Assembly: GCA_004764695.1 (NCBI GenBank)
Contig: SMSO01000004.1
Span: 208,501 to 272,500 of the forward strand
Reading direction: 5' to 3'
DNA length: 64,000 nucleotides
From: Schizochytrium sp. TIO01
Taxonomy: Eukaryota > Sar > Bigyra > Thraustochytrida > Thraustochytriidae
A program made the position numbers and the translations under genes. This document shows, piece after piece, positions 33,089 through 42,887 of this stretch (position 1 is its first letter; the number at the start of each line of letters is the position of its first letter). The notes under the pieces were generated by a model, which was not told where the DNA came from, ran no database searches, and saw only the letters and a list, made by a program, of their open reading frames with translations.

Positions 33089-35750
33089 ATGAACGTACTC
33101 GACGCCATAACATTGGATGATCGCCTGGATGTTGTACAGCGTGGAACTGTTGCGTTTGCCTGTGCCGCGTTAGGGATGTTTTATATTTCGAGCCAATTTA
33201 GTAATGTGCGGGACTGGGTTTCCGACTTACAGGGGTCTAATCCTTGGCAAGTGAGACGTACTCATGCAGAGTCTACGGCGATTCCAAGCAATTCTACAAG
33301 GCGTGTCACTAGCGTGGTAGTGCGAGCAGGGGAACTTGTGGACAGTGTCACATTCAAGTATTCTGATATGCCATCTGGGGTGACATTCGGTGGCAACGGT
33401 GGTACAGAATTCCCGCCATTCGAGCTTGAAGCCAACGAATTCATTTTAGAAGTTCGCGGTCGCCGGGGTGCTTACCTCGACCAGATTCAGTTTGTGACAA
33501 ACACAGGGCGTACCTCACAAACATATGGCGGCGCAGGAGGCCAGCCTTTTAGTCTATCATTGGGACCAGATCAACCTATTGGAGGTCTCGATATTCAAAT
33601 GTCTATTAATGGATGGATTCGTGTGATTCGAGGCGCTGTGGAAGTGTCTAAAGTTCGCACGAGCTCTGTATCTAACATGCAACGAATGCGGGACCATGGC
33701 TTTATCCAAACACAGCAACGTGTAGTTCGTCGCCGTCTTCACTTTCTTTACCTTTGTCTTTCATTATATGCCTGCTTTTTATTTTACGTCCTCGGACCTT
33801 TTGTCAGAGATGTCGCACTTGGTCCAACTATCATAGATCTAGAAATGTTCCAGCAAAAAGTGCCATCCAAGTCATTTGTACTGATTCCGGAAAACTCGGA
33901 GACTATCTTACGGAGCACACCTTTTTCCGAGGGCCAACAGCGCATGAGATGGGTTGTTGAACGTTTCAATTTGGGCTACGACACTGGCCCCGTTGCGATC
34001 CTTGTCAAGGAGCTCGTAAATAATGAAAAGGGGCCTCTTGGAGAAGTTCGTACTCTGGAAAAGGGTTCATGGGAAGCGCGCAGTGGTATTGTTCGCCGAG
34101 TGAATTTCGAAGAAGATGGTGTTATTGTACCTTCTAGCAATGTTGAAGACATGCACATAAAGTGGATGTGGGAGACTGGTTCACATCCCCAAAAGCCTGC
34201 ACGCATGGACGACTCCAAGGCAGAAAAGGGTCCAAAAAGAAGTCGAACGCAAAGCTCAAATATTCATCCTTTGTACTATGTTGACGAGTCTTTTTCACCT
34301 GTCTTTATGCATTTATGCACATTTATTGGCTCTGCATCATTGACATATTTATTAGTTAGGTGGGGATTTCTTTGCAGTGGTTTAGATCCAGTTACATCTC
34401 GGTTTGCAACAGCTCAAGTTCCTGGCGAAGCAACATCTCGTGAGGATCTCATTGTTGCCGTGGACCACGAAATTCGAGAGCCTGAGACGCTAGTTTTGGC
34501 ATGGGATGCACGCATGGTGGCAGTGACCCGAAATTGGTTCATCAAGACCAATTATTTAAGTATTGATGTCGTGGCAATCAACGATGCACGAATTGCAGAT
34601 TTACGAGTTTCTGGGCGCTGGATTCTTGGCGAGCTTGTCGAAATTGTAACAATGCGTGTGGAGTCACGTAGGTCCGTCCGTCGAGTTGGTCATCAGCGTA
34701 GCCGTGCTCTTTATTCCTTCGAAGTTGCTCTTCCTAGAGGGCAATTTGAGGTTCTTCGTGCGAGCTTTATAGAAAGCGTACGTCAGCGCGAGGAAATTGT
34801 AGTTACCCGCCGAGAGGCAGCGTTCCAGCGTCGTTATAACGAAATTCTTTGTGAGCGAGCTCGTGAAGGCATTTGCTTTTCTCCCGAAGAATTTGACTTG
34901 AACGAGGAATGCCTTGGCGCTTGTGGCAACGCCCCCTCGGTTCTTATTCGAAAGCGATGTAGCACCTGCGAGGAGCGTACCGAATGCCCTTGCGAGCCCG
35001 CATGGTGTCATACGTGTCTATTAAAGTGGTGGTTTTCTAGAAATCGCACTCGAATGGAGCTTGTGCCTAGTGATGATGAAGTGGATCCGAGTTGGCAAGG
35101 TCAATGTCCCACCTGTCGTGTATATTTTTGTTTGGTACGTTGCTTTTCTAAGATTCAGTTTGGGTGAGTTCTTTCTGAGAAATCTAACAACGCTTGCTGC
35201 TTCTTTTTTTATTTTGTCCGGTGATTTTAAATGGATTCTGTTGCTTGAATGGATAAATTTACAGGATGATGTAATCCCCCGTTTCGATATTGCTGAGCTT
35301 TTGGTTGCTGAGGGTGGAAGTACTCATGAAGATGGTCATGGTGCTGCTCAACTTTATGATGAGAGCACCAATGACGACAGTGATCATGTTGAGACAGAAA
35401 GGGATGACGAAAGGAACAACAATGAACCGAACTTGCCATTTTTTACAGGGGGGGGGACTGCCCCGTCGCAGGAGTCAGGAAGTCAGTTATCACAGCGTGA
35501 AAGAGGCAGTTCTGATTCTTGGCCGGAAGAAGAAAGTTCAAGATCTACTGCATCTATGCAAGCCCAAGGCTTACGACGGCGCATACTGTCTCGTCCTACA
35601 CAGGCGTCTTCCACAGAACCTTCTTCAGAAGGTGTGAACTCTGGAAATACAACAACAGGGCCAAGTGTCAGCTCAGAAGAGACTGCTAACTCGATCTCCG
35701 AGCGGCGTGCTCGAGCAGCAGAGGCAGCTGAGCGGAGGCGGATTGGATGA
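33089..35750 (+). CDS. Jacalin-lectin / TMEM129-like RING E3 ligase, two exons
   Basis: Exons 33089-35134 and 35265-35750 give 843 residues. An N-terminal membrane segment (about 20-36) precedes a jacalin-type lectin domain (about 68-195): VDSVTFKYSDM, GGNGGTEFPPFEL, DQIQFVTNTGRTSQTYGG. Two further hydrophobic helices (about 215-240, 410-435) follow. The next part matches TMEM129, an ER E3 ligase: WFIKTNYLSIDV, a strand pair, then an atypical RING with CSTCEE, CPCEPAWCHTCLLKWW and CPTCRVYFC. The exon join reads C-L-D-D-V, exactly where TMEM129 proteins continue. A disordered acidic Ser-rich tail (about 690-843) with an RRRIG end is extra. Inferred role: ER-associated degradation with a luminal or cytosolic glycan-reading module. 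The fusion is unusual. Confidence 0.85.
35135..35264 (+). other. Intron of the jacalin-RING gene
   Basis: 130-bp GTACGT..TTACAG intron in phase 0. Read-through would end at 35167 just after the RING; splicing keeps the TMEM129-like CLDDV sequence. The nearby GTGAGT (35164) gives a frameshift into an immediate stop and is less likely. Confidence 0.8.
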
Positions 35751-37099
35751 CTCTGTTTTACTTTCACTCCTCATGATTGTGGGTACGTATTTCACATTCT
35801 AGTACTGGTTTGATTGAAATATTTTATCAGTACCTTCCAAAAACATTTCCTTACAGTTCCGTATTCTCTCTCGGCGCAAGTTTTTGAGCTAATATGTTTT
35901 TTTGTTATTTTCTTTTCTTTTCTTTTCTTTTTGAAAGTAGTAAAACAATCATGAAAATGAAAAATTCAAAATGGCCGGAGAGACGATTGTAGAAACGAAG
36001 AAAAGAAAAAGAAAAACACCTACTTCATCTGGTTTTCGTTCAACGACTGATCAAGTATTTACCGTGCATATATAGTTTTTTCATAAGCATCATATATGGA
36101 TTGACTCTTCTAGCATGGTGCCATGGGGCGAGCTTAGACAGACCAACTCTTTTAATAGAGCAAACTCCAGTTTCACAGGAAAGAATTTGATTTATATGAA
36201 AGGTTTGCATTACATTTAATTTTTATTCTCTTTTCTTAGCCTATTTATTAGTTAGTTTACAACAAAAGCTCCAAGCATTTAAAATCGTAAAAGAATTCCT
36301 CCTTTGATGTGGAATGGAGGAATATTCAGAATACTGATTTTAGTCATGTCATTTGTGTTAGTTTGTTTTTGTTTGGTTCTTTTGCCAACGAGTAAACAAA
36401 TATGCAAGTTAATTACAAGAGTCAAGAGTCAAGTTTGTAATGTATCGTAGAAATTAGCCTTGATGAGCTTGGCAACTTGATTCTCAGAAGGTCTGCTCAC
36501 TACGACGAATCTGCATTAGTCTTCATATTGATATTGGAAGTGCGTATCAACGAAGAGGCCATGAAACTTTGGCCAATCGTCTTCTTTTACTGTACAACAG
36601 AACCATTTGCTACTTTATTTGGTTTTCTGTCGACAAAACTTCCGTCTTTCTTTGTGTGTGGTTGTGTGGACAGAAACAAGCAACTCTGTCTCATATCCAT
36701 GAACAAAAAGCATAACTTATCAGAGAACTTGGAAATGAATGGTAGGGTGATATTTACAATGAGCAGAATCTTTTCTTACTAGTAAAGAGTCAACAGAAAG
36801 AAAGAGGGTGAGATGTAGCAGCTCTTCACATCACCAAACCACATATTAGTGTGGTATGGCAAAACATTAAAACTTGGTATCTCGGGTATAAAAAGAGAGG
36901 AGAGGTGATGTTGGAGTATGTTGGAATAAGGGAATCAGATGTAGTAGTAAAGACGCAGCTCAACGACGAGCTGCACATTATATGAAACGGGTCAAACTTG
37001 CTTGATAATCAATTTTGATCATCAGAGTTTAGACAAATTGACTGACTTGAGCAATGCTTGGCGCATGTGTTACGCTGGCACGCAGAATACATGATGGAT
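35751..37099. other. Intergenic between convergent genes
   Basis: 1.35 kb of T-rich and A-rich DNA with no domain-bearing ORF. The 101-codon ORF at 36477-36782 is not supported by composition. Confidence 0.6.
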
Positions 37100-38539
37100 T
37101 TAGGCCTTGGTCTCACCGTCGGTGGTCTCGCCTTCCTCCTCCTGCTGTTCGCCTTCTTCCTCCTCGGTCTTGTTGAAGAAAGATTCGGGGACCTCAGTGA
37201 TCTCAGTTGCGAGGGTCAGGTTAGGGTGGGAGAAGGTGCCGTAGTACGGGGCCCCGAGTCCCTCGAAGTAGAGCTCGCGAACAGTTTCCATAACGAGGTG
37301 GGTGGCAGCAACCACATCGTCAGTGCATCCAGTCTCGCTGGCGGTGTGCATGTTGCGAATAGGGATTCCAATCGAGGTCGCTGCAGAGTCCACAGATGCG
37401 AATACACCGGCCATGGCATCGGTGCCGGTGTCGCGTCCCACGACATCGAGCTGAAGAGGGATCTCAGCTCTCTTGGCGGCGCGCTGGACAGTCGAGTTAA
37501 GGTGTACGGAGGTGATGGAGCCCAAACTCACAGTCGGTCCCTGACCCATGCCAATGTCCGGCATGCGCTTGCTGGAGATTCCGGGAGCAGCGTTGTAGTC
37601 ATGGTTCACGTCCACGGCAAGAATGACGTCGGGCTTGAAGTGCTGCGCGAACATGCGGCTGCCGAAGCGTCCGATTTCTTCGTGGGTGGCAAACGCGTAA
37701 AGAACGCGAACCTTGTCGAAGACCTCCACGAAAGTAGGGTCATCAGCCATCTGGGCACACGCCTGTGCAGTAACCCAGCAACCGAGACCGTTGTCAAGGT
37801 AGGCTCCAGTGAAGGTGTGGCGACCAACTCCACGACGGATGGGTCTCTCCATGATAATGCTGTCTCCGACACGGAGTCCAAGGCCCTCGGTTACCTGCTT
37901 CTTGCGGTCTTCACCGTGAATGCCAAGCTCGACGTAGAGCTGCTCAGGCTTGACGCCCTTCTGTCCATTGCGAACGTTTTGCTCTGCGAAGTGAATAGCG
38001 CCAAGAGCTTCAACGGTGCCTCCACGGAGGGCACGGTAGCTACCGGGTTCCTCGGCAGATTCCGAGTAGATTGTGACGTCGCGGCCGAGCAGAGTAGAGG
38101 CCATGTGGCTGTCGCTGTCGATGTAGATCTTGCCGTCATCGCCAATCTTGCGGATCTGCATGCGGATCTTATCAGCGTGGCCGACGATCATGCAAGTAAG
38201 CTTCTCAGGGCCAGCCTCAGGGTCAGTGTCGACAACAATGCCGGCCTGGCTGCGGAACCTGTGCACGACCCACCATGAAGGGATCGCTTCGCGAAGTTGA
38301 GGCTCGATGATTCCGTTGGTCATGGCACCTTCGTATCCAACGGGCGTCGGGGCAGCGAGCATGGCTTGCATCTTCTCAAAGGTCTCATCGTCCATAGGCT
38401 GTGTCCAGGGGGCAACCCAGTCGGGCACAATGTAGCTGGAGCCTGACACGACAGTGGCGCGCTGAGCGTGCCAAACACCAGACTTCATGGCGACCTCAGA
38501 GCTGCGGCGGAGGCCTTGGTTTGCGAGGCGGGAGAGCAT
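37100..38539 (-). CDS. M42-family aminopeptidase, probably organelle-targeted
   Basis: 479 residues from ATG 38539. The first 35 residues are Arg/Ser-rich with few acids (MLSRLANQGLRRSSEVAMKS), resembling a mitochondrial presequence. The body matches M42 (FrvX/PepA-type) metallo-aminopeptidases. Candidate metal ligands are His121 and Asp123 (GHADK), Asp249 (AYLDNGLG), Glu288 (catalytic Glu287: ATHEEIG), Asp310 (AVDVNHD) and His398 (NMHTASE). The usual G-H-x-D-E-I-G reads GHADKIRM here, so the residue after the first aspartate is Lys. A GTVEALG insertion domain lies between. The tail is acidic (EEEEGEQQEEEGE). M42 enzymes form dodecameric tetrahedra that trim peptides and are mainly bacterial and archaeal. 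The gene is GC-rich with even codon use, like other well-expressed genes here. A 406-codon antisense ORF is a by-product. Confidence 0.85.
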   Translation of the reverse strand: MLSRLANQGLRRSSEVAMKSGVWHAQRATVVSGSSYIVPDWVAPWTQPMDDETFEKMQAMLAAPTPVGYEGAMTNGIIEPQLREAIPSWWVVHRFRSQAGIVVDTDPEAGPEKLTCMIVGHADKIRMQIRKIGDDGKIYIDSDSHMASTLLGRDVTIYSESAEEPGSYRALRGGTVEALGAIHFAEQNVRNGQKGVKPEQLYVELGIHGEDRKKQVTEGLGLRVGDSIIMERPIRRGVGRHTFTGAYLDNGLGCWVTAQACAQMADDPTFVEVFDKVRVLYAFATHEEIGRFGSRMFAQHFKPDVILAVDVNHDYNAAPGISSKRMPDIGMGQGPTVSLGSITSVHLNSTVQRAAKRAEIPLQLDVVGRDTGTDAMAGVFASVDSAATSIGIPIRNMHTASETGCTDDVVAATHLVMETVRELYFEGLGAPYYGTFSHPNLTLATEITEVPESFFNKTEEEEGEQQEEEGETTDGETKA

Positions 38540-38690
38540 CTTGACTTCTTGATAGATTTCTGAACTGCTGCTTGCTTGACGGCCGAAGCTGTTGTTTAAC
38601 TATACACAGGAGAACCGCGCTGATGTGCGATCTTGAGTCTTTCCGGGCTAACTAAGCTTACTTGCTCAACTTGGAGTTACTGCAACTGTG

Positions 38691-38714
38691 CTTTGCTTTG
38701 CTTTGCTTTCTTTG
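38691..38714. repeat. CTTTG pentanucleotide repeat
   Basis: About five near-perfect CTTTG units. The same motif in inverted orientation (GCAAA) recurs at 44216-44237. Confidence 0.9.
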
Positions 38715-38903
38715 TTTTGTAGAGTTTGGGGTTTGCTTTTTGCGGCTCGCAGCAAATCTTCTGCTTCCCTCCTTACACTAAGGCGCGCATGCTTCTGAAC
38801 CTCTAAGCAACCCCAGGGTGAGGATGGATCCTCTGTGATACTGAGAGAAGAATAAATAGTTAGTTTACTTTCAAACTTACTTTTTCTATCTTTCTTTCAA
38901 TCA

Positions 38904-38909
38904 AGAAAG

Positions 38910-38942
<33 letters not shown>
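38904..38942. repeat. AAAG and AG microsatellite
   Basis: Tandem AAAG units passing into AG dinucleotides. Confidence 0.95.
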
Positions 38943-39133
38943 GTCGAAAAGTTGGGGACACTTTTTGGAAACACTATTCTTTCAAACTTTCATCCTTTAT
39001 TCATCATCTCATGATGCTCGTAAGAAGCAAGATTGAATTACAAGAAGTTTCGAATCGACTAGGGTGTTGCTAATCTCCTGATAGCATTAACTAGTTAATT
39101 TTAGTTAATTGAGATTTGTATTTCTTTTTAATT

Positions 39134-39176
39134 AAAGAAAGAAAGAAAGAAAGAAAGAAACAAACAAACAAACAAA
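39134..39176. repeat. AAAG then AAAC microsatellite
   Basis: Compound tetranucleotide tract: AAAG units change directly into AAAC units in the same phase. Confidence 0.95.
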
Positions 39177-39712
39177 AGCGCCATCGCTTTTATTTTCTTT
39201 CTTTCCTGGATATTCCGTGAAAATAGACGCGTAGTGCAGGCAAGAACTCCAGAGGAAGCATTTTGGCAGGTCGCGTGGGGGCTTTGTCAAGACAAGGCGC
39301 AGGCTGCATAACTTGCGCTGATTACATTTTATCATTCGCCGGCCACAGCTTCGAGTGTTCTTTGATGAGATCTCTCTGTATGTATGCAATCGACGTTTCT
39401 ATCCACTCTCCCATTTCTCTTTTTAAAGTTCAACCAAACTTTCACAACCAAACTTAATAATAGTATATATATTTTTTTGAATATTTAAAAAAAAAAAGTA
39501 TTCTCTGTCTTCTCCCAAAGAATCAAGGGCGCGAAAACCTTTCTTTTAACAAATAGTTAATTAAATTTAAAATAAAATTGTTGCATCAGCAGTTATATTT
39601 TATCAAAACATAACATAATAAAGCGTATTTCTTAAAAACAAAAAATAATCAAACCATTCTTTATTTCTCTCTCCATATACACATACCATTAAATGTTACA
39701 TATTAGAGCACA

Positions 39713-39764
39713 TAAATAAACAAACAAACAAACAAACAAACAAACAAACAAATGAATAAATAAA
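39713..39764. repeat. AAAC/AAAT microsatellite
   Basis: About nine AAAC units bounded by AAAT units, all in one 4-bp phase. Confidence 0.95.
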
Positions 39765-39893
39765 TGCAAACTTTAAAGCCCTCTTCTCTGCTAATATGAC
39801 CGACCAGCCTCGCATTTAATTTTCAGGCCACCTCGAAATCCGCCATTCTGGAGACCCAAATCATCGTCATCCCCGTCAACAGCTCATGGGTGG

Positions 39894-39894
<1 letters not shown>

Positions 39895-39932
<38 letters not shown>

Positions 39933-39969
39933 ATCAATTAATCAATCGATCGATCAATCAAACAATCAA
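39895..39969. repeat. CAAT tetranucleotide array
   Basis: Long AATC/CAAT array with a few ATCG and ATTA variants. It is inverted relative to the GATT array at 40651-40706. Confidence 0.95.
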
Positions 39970-40200
39970 AGACAGCCGTCCTTCGGAGGCTTCGCAGCCG
40001 CACGTTTCCGCGTTATCGCCATCGATTTTTTTAATGGCGCCTTTGGAAACCAATCTGCCATAGGAGAGACCACGGGGGCTGGCCTCTCTCTCTGCCTCTG
40101 CATTCTGCATGCCTGAGACCGCGGTCTGTGCCGGCGCTCTTGGCGTAACCCGCGGGAACGAGGCGGCGCAGGCTGTCTTTGAGGAAGACCCTCGGTCACG

Positions 40201-40545
40201 ATCTCTCGATCTCTCGATCAATCAATTGCACAATCAATGGTACAATCTATTGAAAATCAAATGAATGAGTGAATGAGTGAATGAGTGAATGAATCAATGC
40301 ATCAATTTAAAATCAAATGAAGGAATGAAGGAATGAATGAATGAATGAATCAATCAATCAATCAATTGATTGAAAATCAAATGAATGAGTGAATGAGTCA
40401 ATGCATCAATTTAAAATCAAATGAATGAAGGAATGAATGAATGAATCAATCAATCAATCAATTGAAAATCAAATGAATGAGTGAATGAATGAATGAATCA
40501 ATCAATTGAAAATCAAATGAATGAGTGAATGAATGAATCAAATAA
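40201..40545. repeat. Minisatellite built from ATGA and CAAT units
   Basis: AAAATCAA followed by ATGAA or ATGAG units, then CAAT units, recurs six times. Copies of AAAATCAA start at 40253, 40309, 40373, 40413, 40465 and 40509. Spacings are 56, 64, 40, 52 and 44 bp, all multiples of four. Confidence 0.95.
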
Positions 40546-40650
40546 ATCTGCGATGATCTTCAAACTGCGACGATGTTCCCTCCGCCTCCCTCAGATTAAG
40601 AGTCCTCGAGTTGAAGCGGATTGTTGCAGAAAGAGCGATGAGAGCGTCGA

Positions 40651-40651
40651 T

Positions 40652-40690
<39 letters not shown>

Positions 40691-40723
40691 ATTGATTGAT
40701 TGATTGGCGTGGCGTGGCGTGGC
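40651..40723. repeat. GATT array followed by GGCGT repeats
   Basis: About 13 GATT units (40651-40706, one GGTT variant) are followed at once by three GGCGT-type pentanucleotides. Confidence 0.95.
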
Positions 40724-40975
40724 AGCGCGAGATGAGAGGCGAGCAAGGGCGGGGAGCAGGAAAAGCGAGGCTTGGAGACGGATTTTGATTTCGTTCCTAA
40801 GGTCTTCTCCGGGAGGTCTTCTCGCCTCCGGAAGGCAGTCGCCGCGGTTCTTCGATGTGCAGGAGGAGCGAGGTGCGCTGCGATTCCAGGTAGATGCCGG
40901 ATAGTGAATTCGTTAGTTGCGTGGGTAGTGCTTTCTGGTTCTTTTGGTCCCTGAGGTGCTACAGAACTGGTGTAA

Positions 40976-41022
40976 GAATGAATGAGTCAATGAATGAGTC
41001 AATGAATGAATGAATAATTTGT
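40976..41022. repeat. AATG microsatellite with GAGTCAATGAAT units
   Basis: AATG units alternate with GAGTCA segments. Confidence 0.9.
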
Positions 41023-42497
41023 GGAAAGGGCAATTAATTCAATCGGTTATAGTTCGTCATTTCGTGAGCTGGCTGGCGATGTGCTGGTTGGCTGCTTAGG
41101 ACATAGGGAGTGAGTGGGTGGTTCGCTACATTTTGCCAGAACAGCTCGAAGCTGAGTGCCGTGAGCGAGCATTTGTTTGTCGTGACTTGTGACCTCGCGG
41201 GTTCTCGCTACTCGCTCACGAAGCAGGAGGTGAAGTTCAGAAGGGTTCATGAGGGAGCAAGTCGGCCGGTCGGTCGGTCACAATGGGTGGTGCAAGCTAT
41301 TCTTGGACGGAGTTCTTGGCGTGTCATTTGCTTGGGAAAACTCGACGATAGATATATATATCATGAGTCCGTGGAATTTGATGCCCTGCGATAGCTGGCT
41401 GGCTATGGGCAGAGTTAAAGAAGATGGAGTAGCACCCAAGGGCCTATGCTGCGTGTGGTCTGCGCCGAAGCTCTCGCAGCGTACGGCAACTTGAAGTTCA
41501 GAATACCTCAACTCATGCAATGCAATTGGCAAGAAGCCGAATAAATTGATCATCTTGAAACTCCAGGAACAAAATCACCACGGCAAGCTCCAGCTAAAAT
41601 GGTAGCTTCCCATGTGAACAAAGAGCTGACGTCATGGTAGTGAAGCCCAGAGCTTTACTTTGCTTCGCTGGCTGCAGTCTATGTACAGTGAATTGGCTCG
41701 CTGGCTCGCTGTCTAGCTCGCTGGCTAACCAGTATAACCCCGCTTTTTTCGTAGTTCTCCTTGGATCAGTTTTTTGTTAGACTCATCTCTTCGTTGTGAG
41801 TCCTTTTGTGAAAGTATTCTTCGTTTTTCAATATCTCTTGAACGGTCGGCCATTCATAAAATCATTCGTCAGAGAGGCTCAGACCAACGAGGTAAGAATG
41901 GGTGGCTTTAGGATTACTCTCGGAAACGTGTAGTGTCGAGACCGCATCTGCCAGAGGCGATTTTTGCGCGTCAGCGAGCTGATTTCCCTTCGTGGCGCCA
42001 ATCGTTTAGAGTTGTTTGCATGCATGAATCGGTATAAGTATAAGTTTCGCATTGAACACCTCATGCACCACCGCAAATTCCGGTGGCTTATTTCCCCAAA
42101 TCGACCCTCATTTAGAAAATCGAAAATGACGTTGCGCTTCGCACCCAGCCAAAGTACCTGTCCAGCGGCCCCAAGTCAAGCTCGCAAGCTCATTTCGCTA
42201 GCCTCCAGCAGATTCGATAGATGCTTCGCTTCAAATATCCATCTCGTTCTTCAAGGCGCCTGGCCAGGTAGCACATTAAATCCGTGACCTTCGTGAAACA
42301 TGCCCAGCTGTCGTAAGCCCCAAAGGATGTCTGCGTCAAAGCGTCGCCACGATCACCATCCGCAGCTGCGCGTTATACATTTATGCAAATCGCCGACTCC
42401 TTGCAACGCTAAGCTCTGCAAGCTTTCTCGTTCTCAACACGGGATGCGTGGCTTGCTTTGTTGGAAAAGACTTGCTTCGCTCCAATGACCAGCGCTA
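41023..42497. other. Mosaic non-coding stretch with GC-rich islands
   Basis: No domain-bearing ORF. Short repeats include CGGT units near 41268 and GGCTCGCT-type units near 41692-41727. Base composition shifts sharply every few hundred bases. Confidence 0.5.
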
Positions 42498-42692
42498 GTG
42501 AGTGAGTGAATGAATGAATGGATGGATGAATTAGAATGAATGAACGAATGAATTAGAATGAATGAATTAGAATGAATTAGAATGAATGAATTAGAATGAA
42601 TTAGAATGAATGAATTAGAATGAATTAGAATGAATGAATTAGAATGAATGAATTAGAATGAATTAGAATGAATGAATTAGAATGAATGAATG
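42498..42692. repeat. GAATTAGAAT/GAATGAATTAGAAT minisatellite
   Basis: About 195 bp of 10-bp and 14-bp units (GAATTAGAAT with or without an extra GAAT), starting as AGTG/AATG/GGAT tetranucleotides. It contains a 32-bp segment (42535-42566) repeated in inverse orientation at 42849-42880. Confidence 0.95.
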
Positions 42693-42732
42693 CGCTTTTG
42701 TTGTGGGCCACCATCATCTCCCCTCTTTGTAA

Positions 42733-42748
42733 AGTGAGCTAGCTCACT
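42733..42748. repeat. Perfect 16-bp palindrome
   Basis: AGTGAGCTAGCTCACT equals its own reverse complement. It lies between the two arms of the 42535/42849 inverted repeat. Confidence 0.95.
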
Positions 42749-42842
42749 ACTTCCTCTTACATGAATGCGCTACTGCTGTTACCCTTATTGCTAGCAGCAC
42801 TTAGGCGCTGCCCATCGCTACGATTGTGGTTGTGTTTCTTTG

Positions 42843-42887
42843 CATTCATTCATTCATTCTAATTCATTCGTTCATTCATTCATTCAT
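42843..42887. repeat. CATT array, inverted copy of the upstream minisatellite
   Basis: CATT units with one CTAATT and one CGTT variant. Bases 42849-42880 are the exact reverse complement of 42535-42566, including both variants, giving an inverted repeat with a 282-bp spacer. Confidence 0.95.

Larger units (their letters stand above)
38540..39130. other. Upstream region of the M42 gene with short repeats
   Basis: Contains a CTTTG pentanucleotide run at 38691-38714 and an AAAG/AG tract at 38904-38942. The promoter of the M42 gene should lie in the first few hundred bases. Confidence 0.6.

Noticed and set aside
35164-35264. Alternative donor GTGAGT for the RING-gene intron
   Set aside because: Joining it to the acceptor shifts the frame and reaches a stop within a few codons.
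35061-35750. Second ORF as a separate gene downstream of the RING ORF
   Set aside because: It overlaps the first ORF out of frame, and phase-0 splicing joins the two with a family-conserved sequence.
37058-38278. 406-codon plus-strand ORF
   Set aside because: It lies antisense to the M42 aminopeptidase, which has clear motifs; the open frame comes from GC-rich codon bias.
42498-42692. CRISPR-like regular repeats
   Set aside because: The units are contiguous tandem copies without unique spacers, in a eukaryotic genome.
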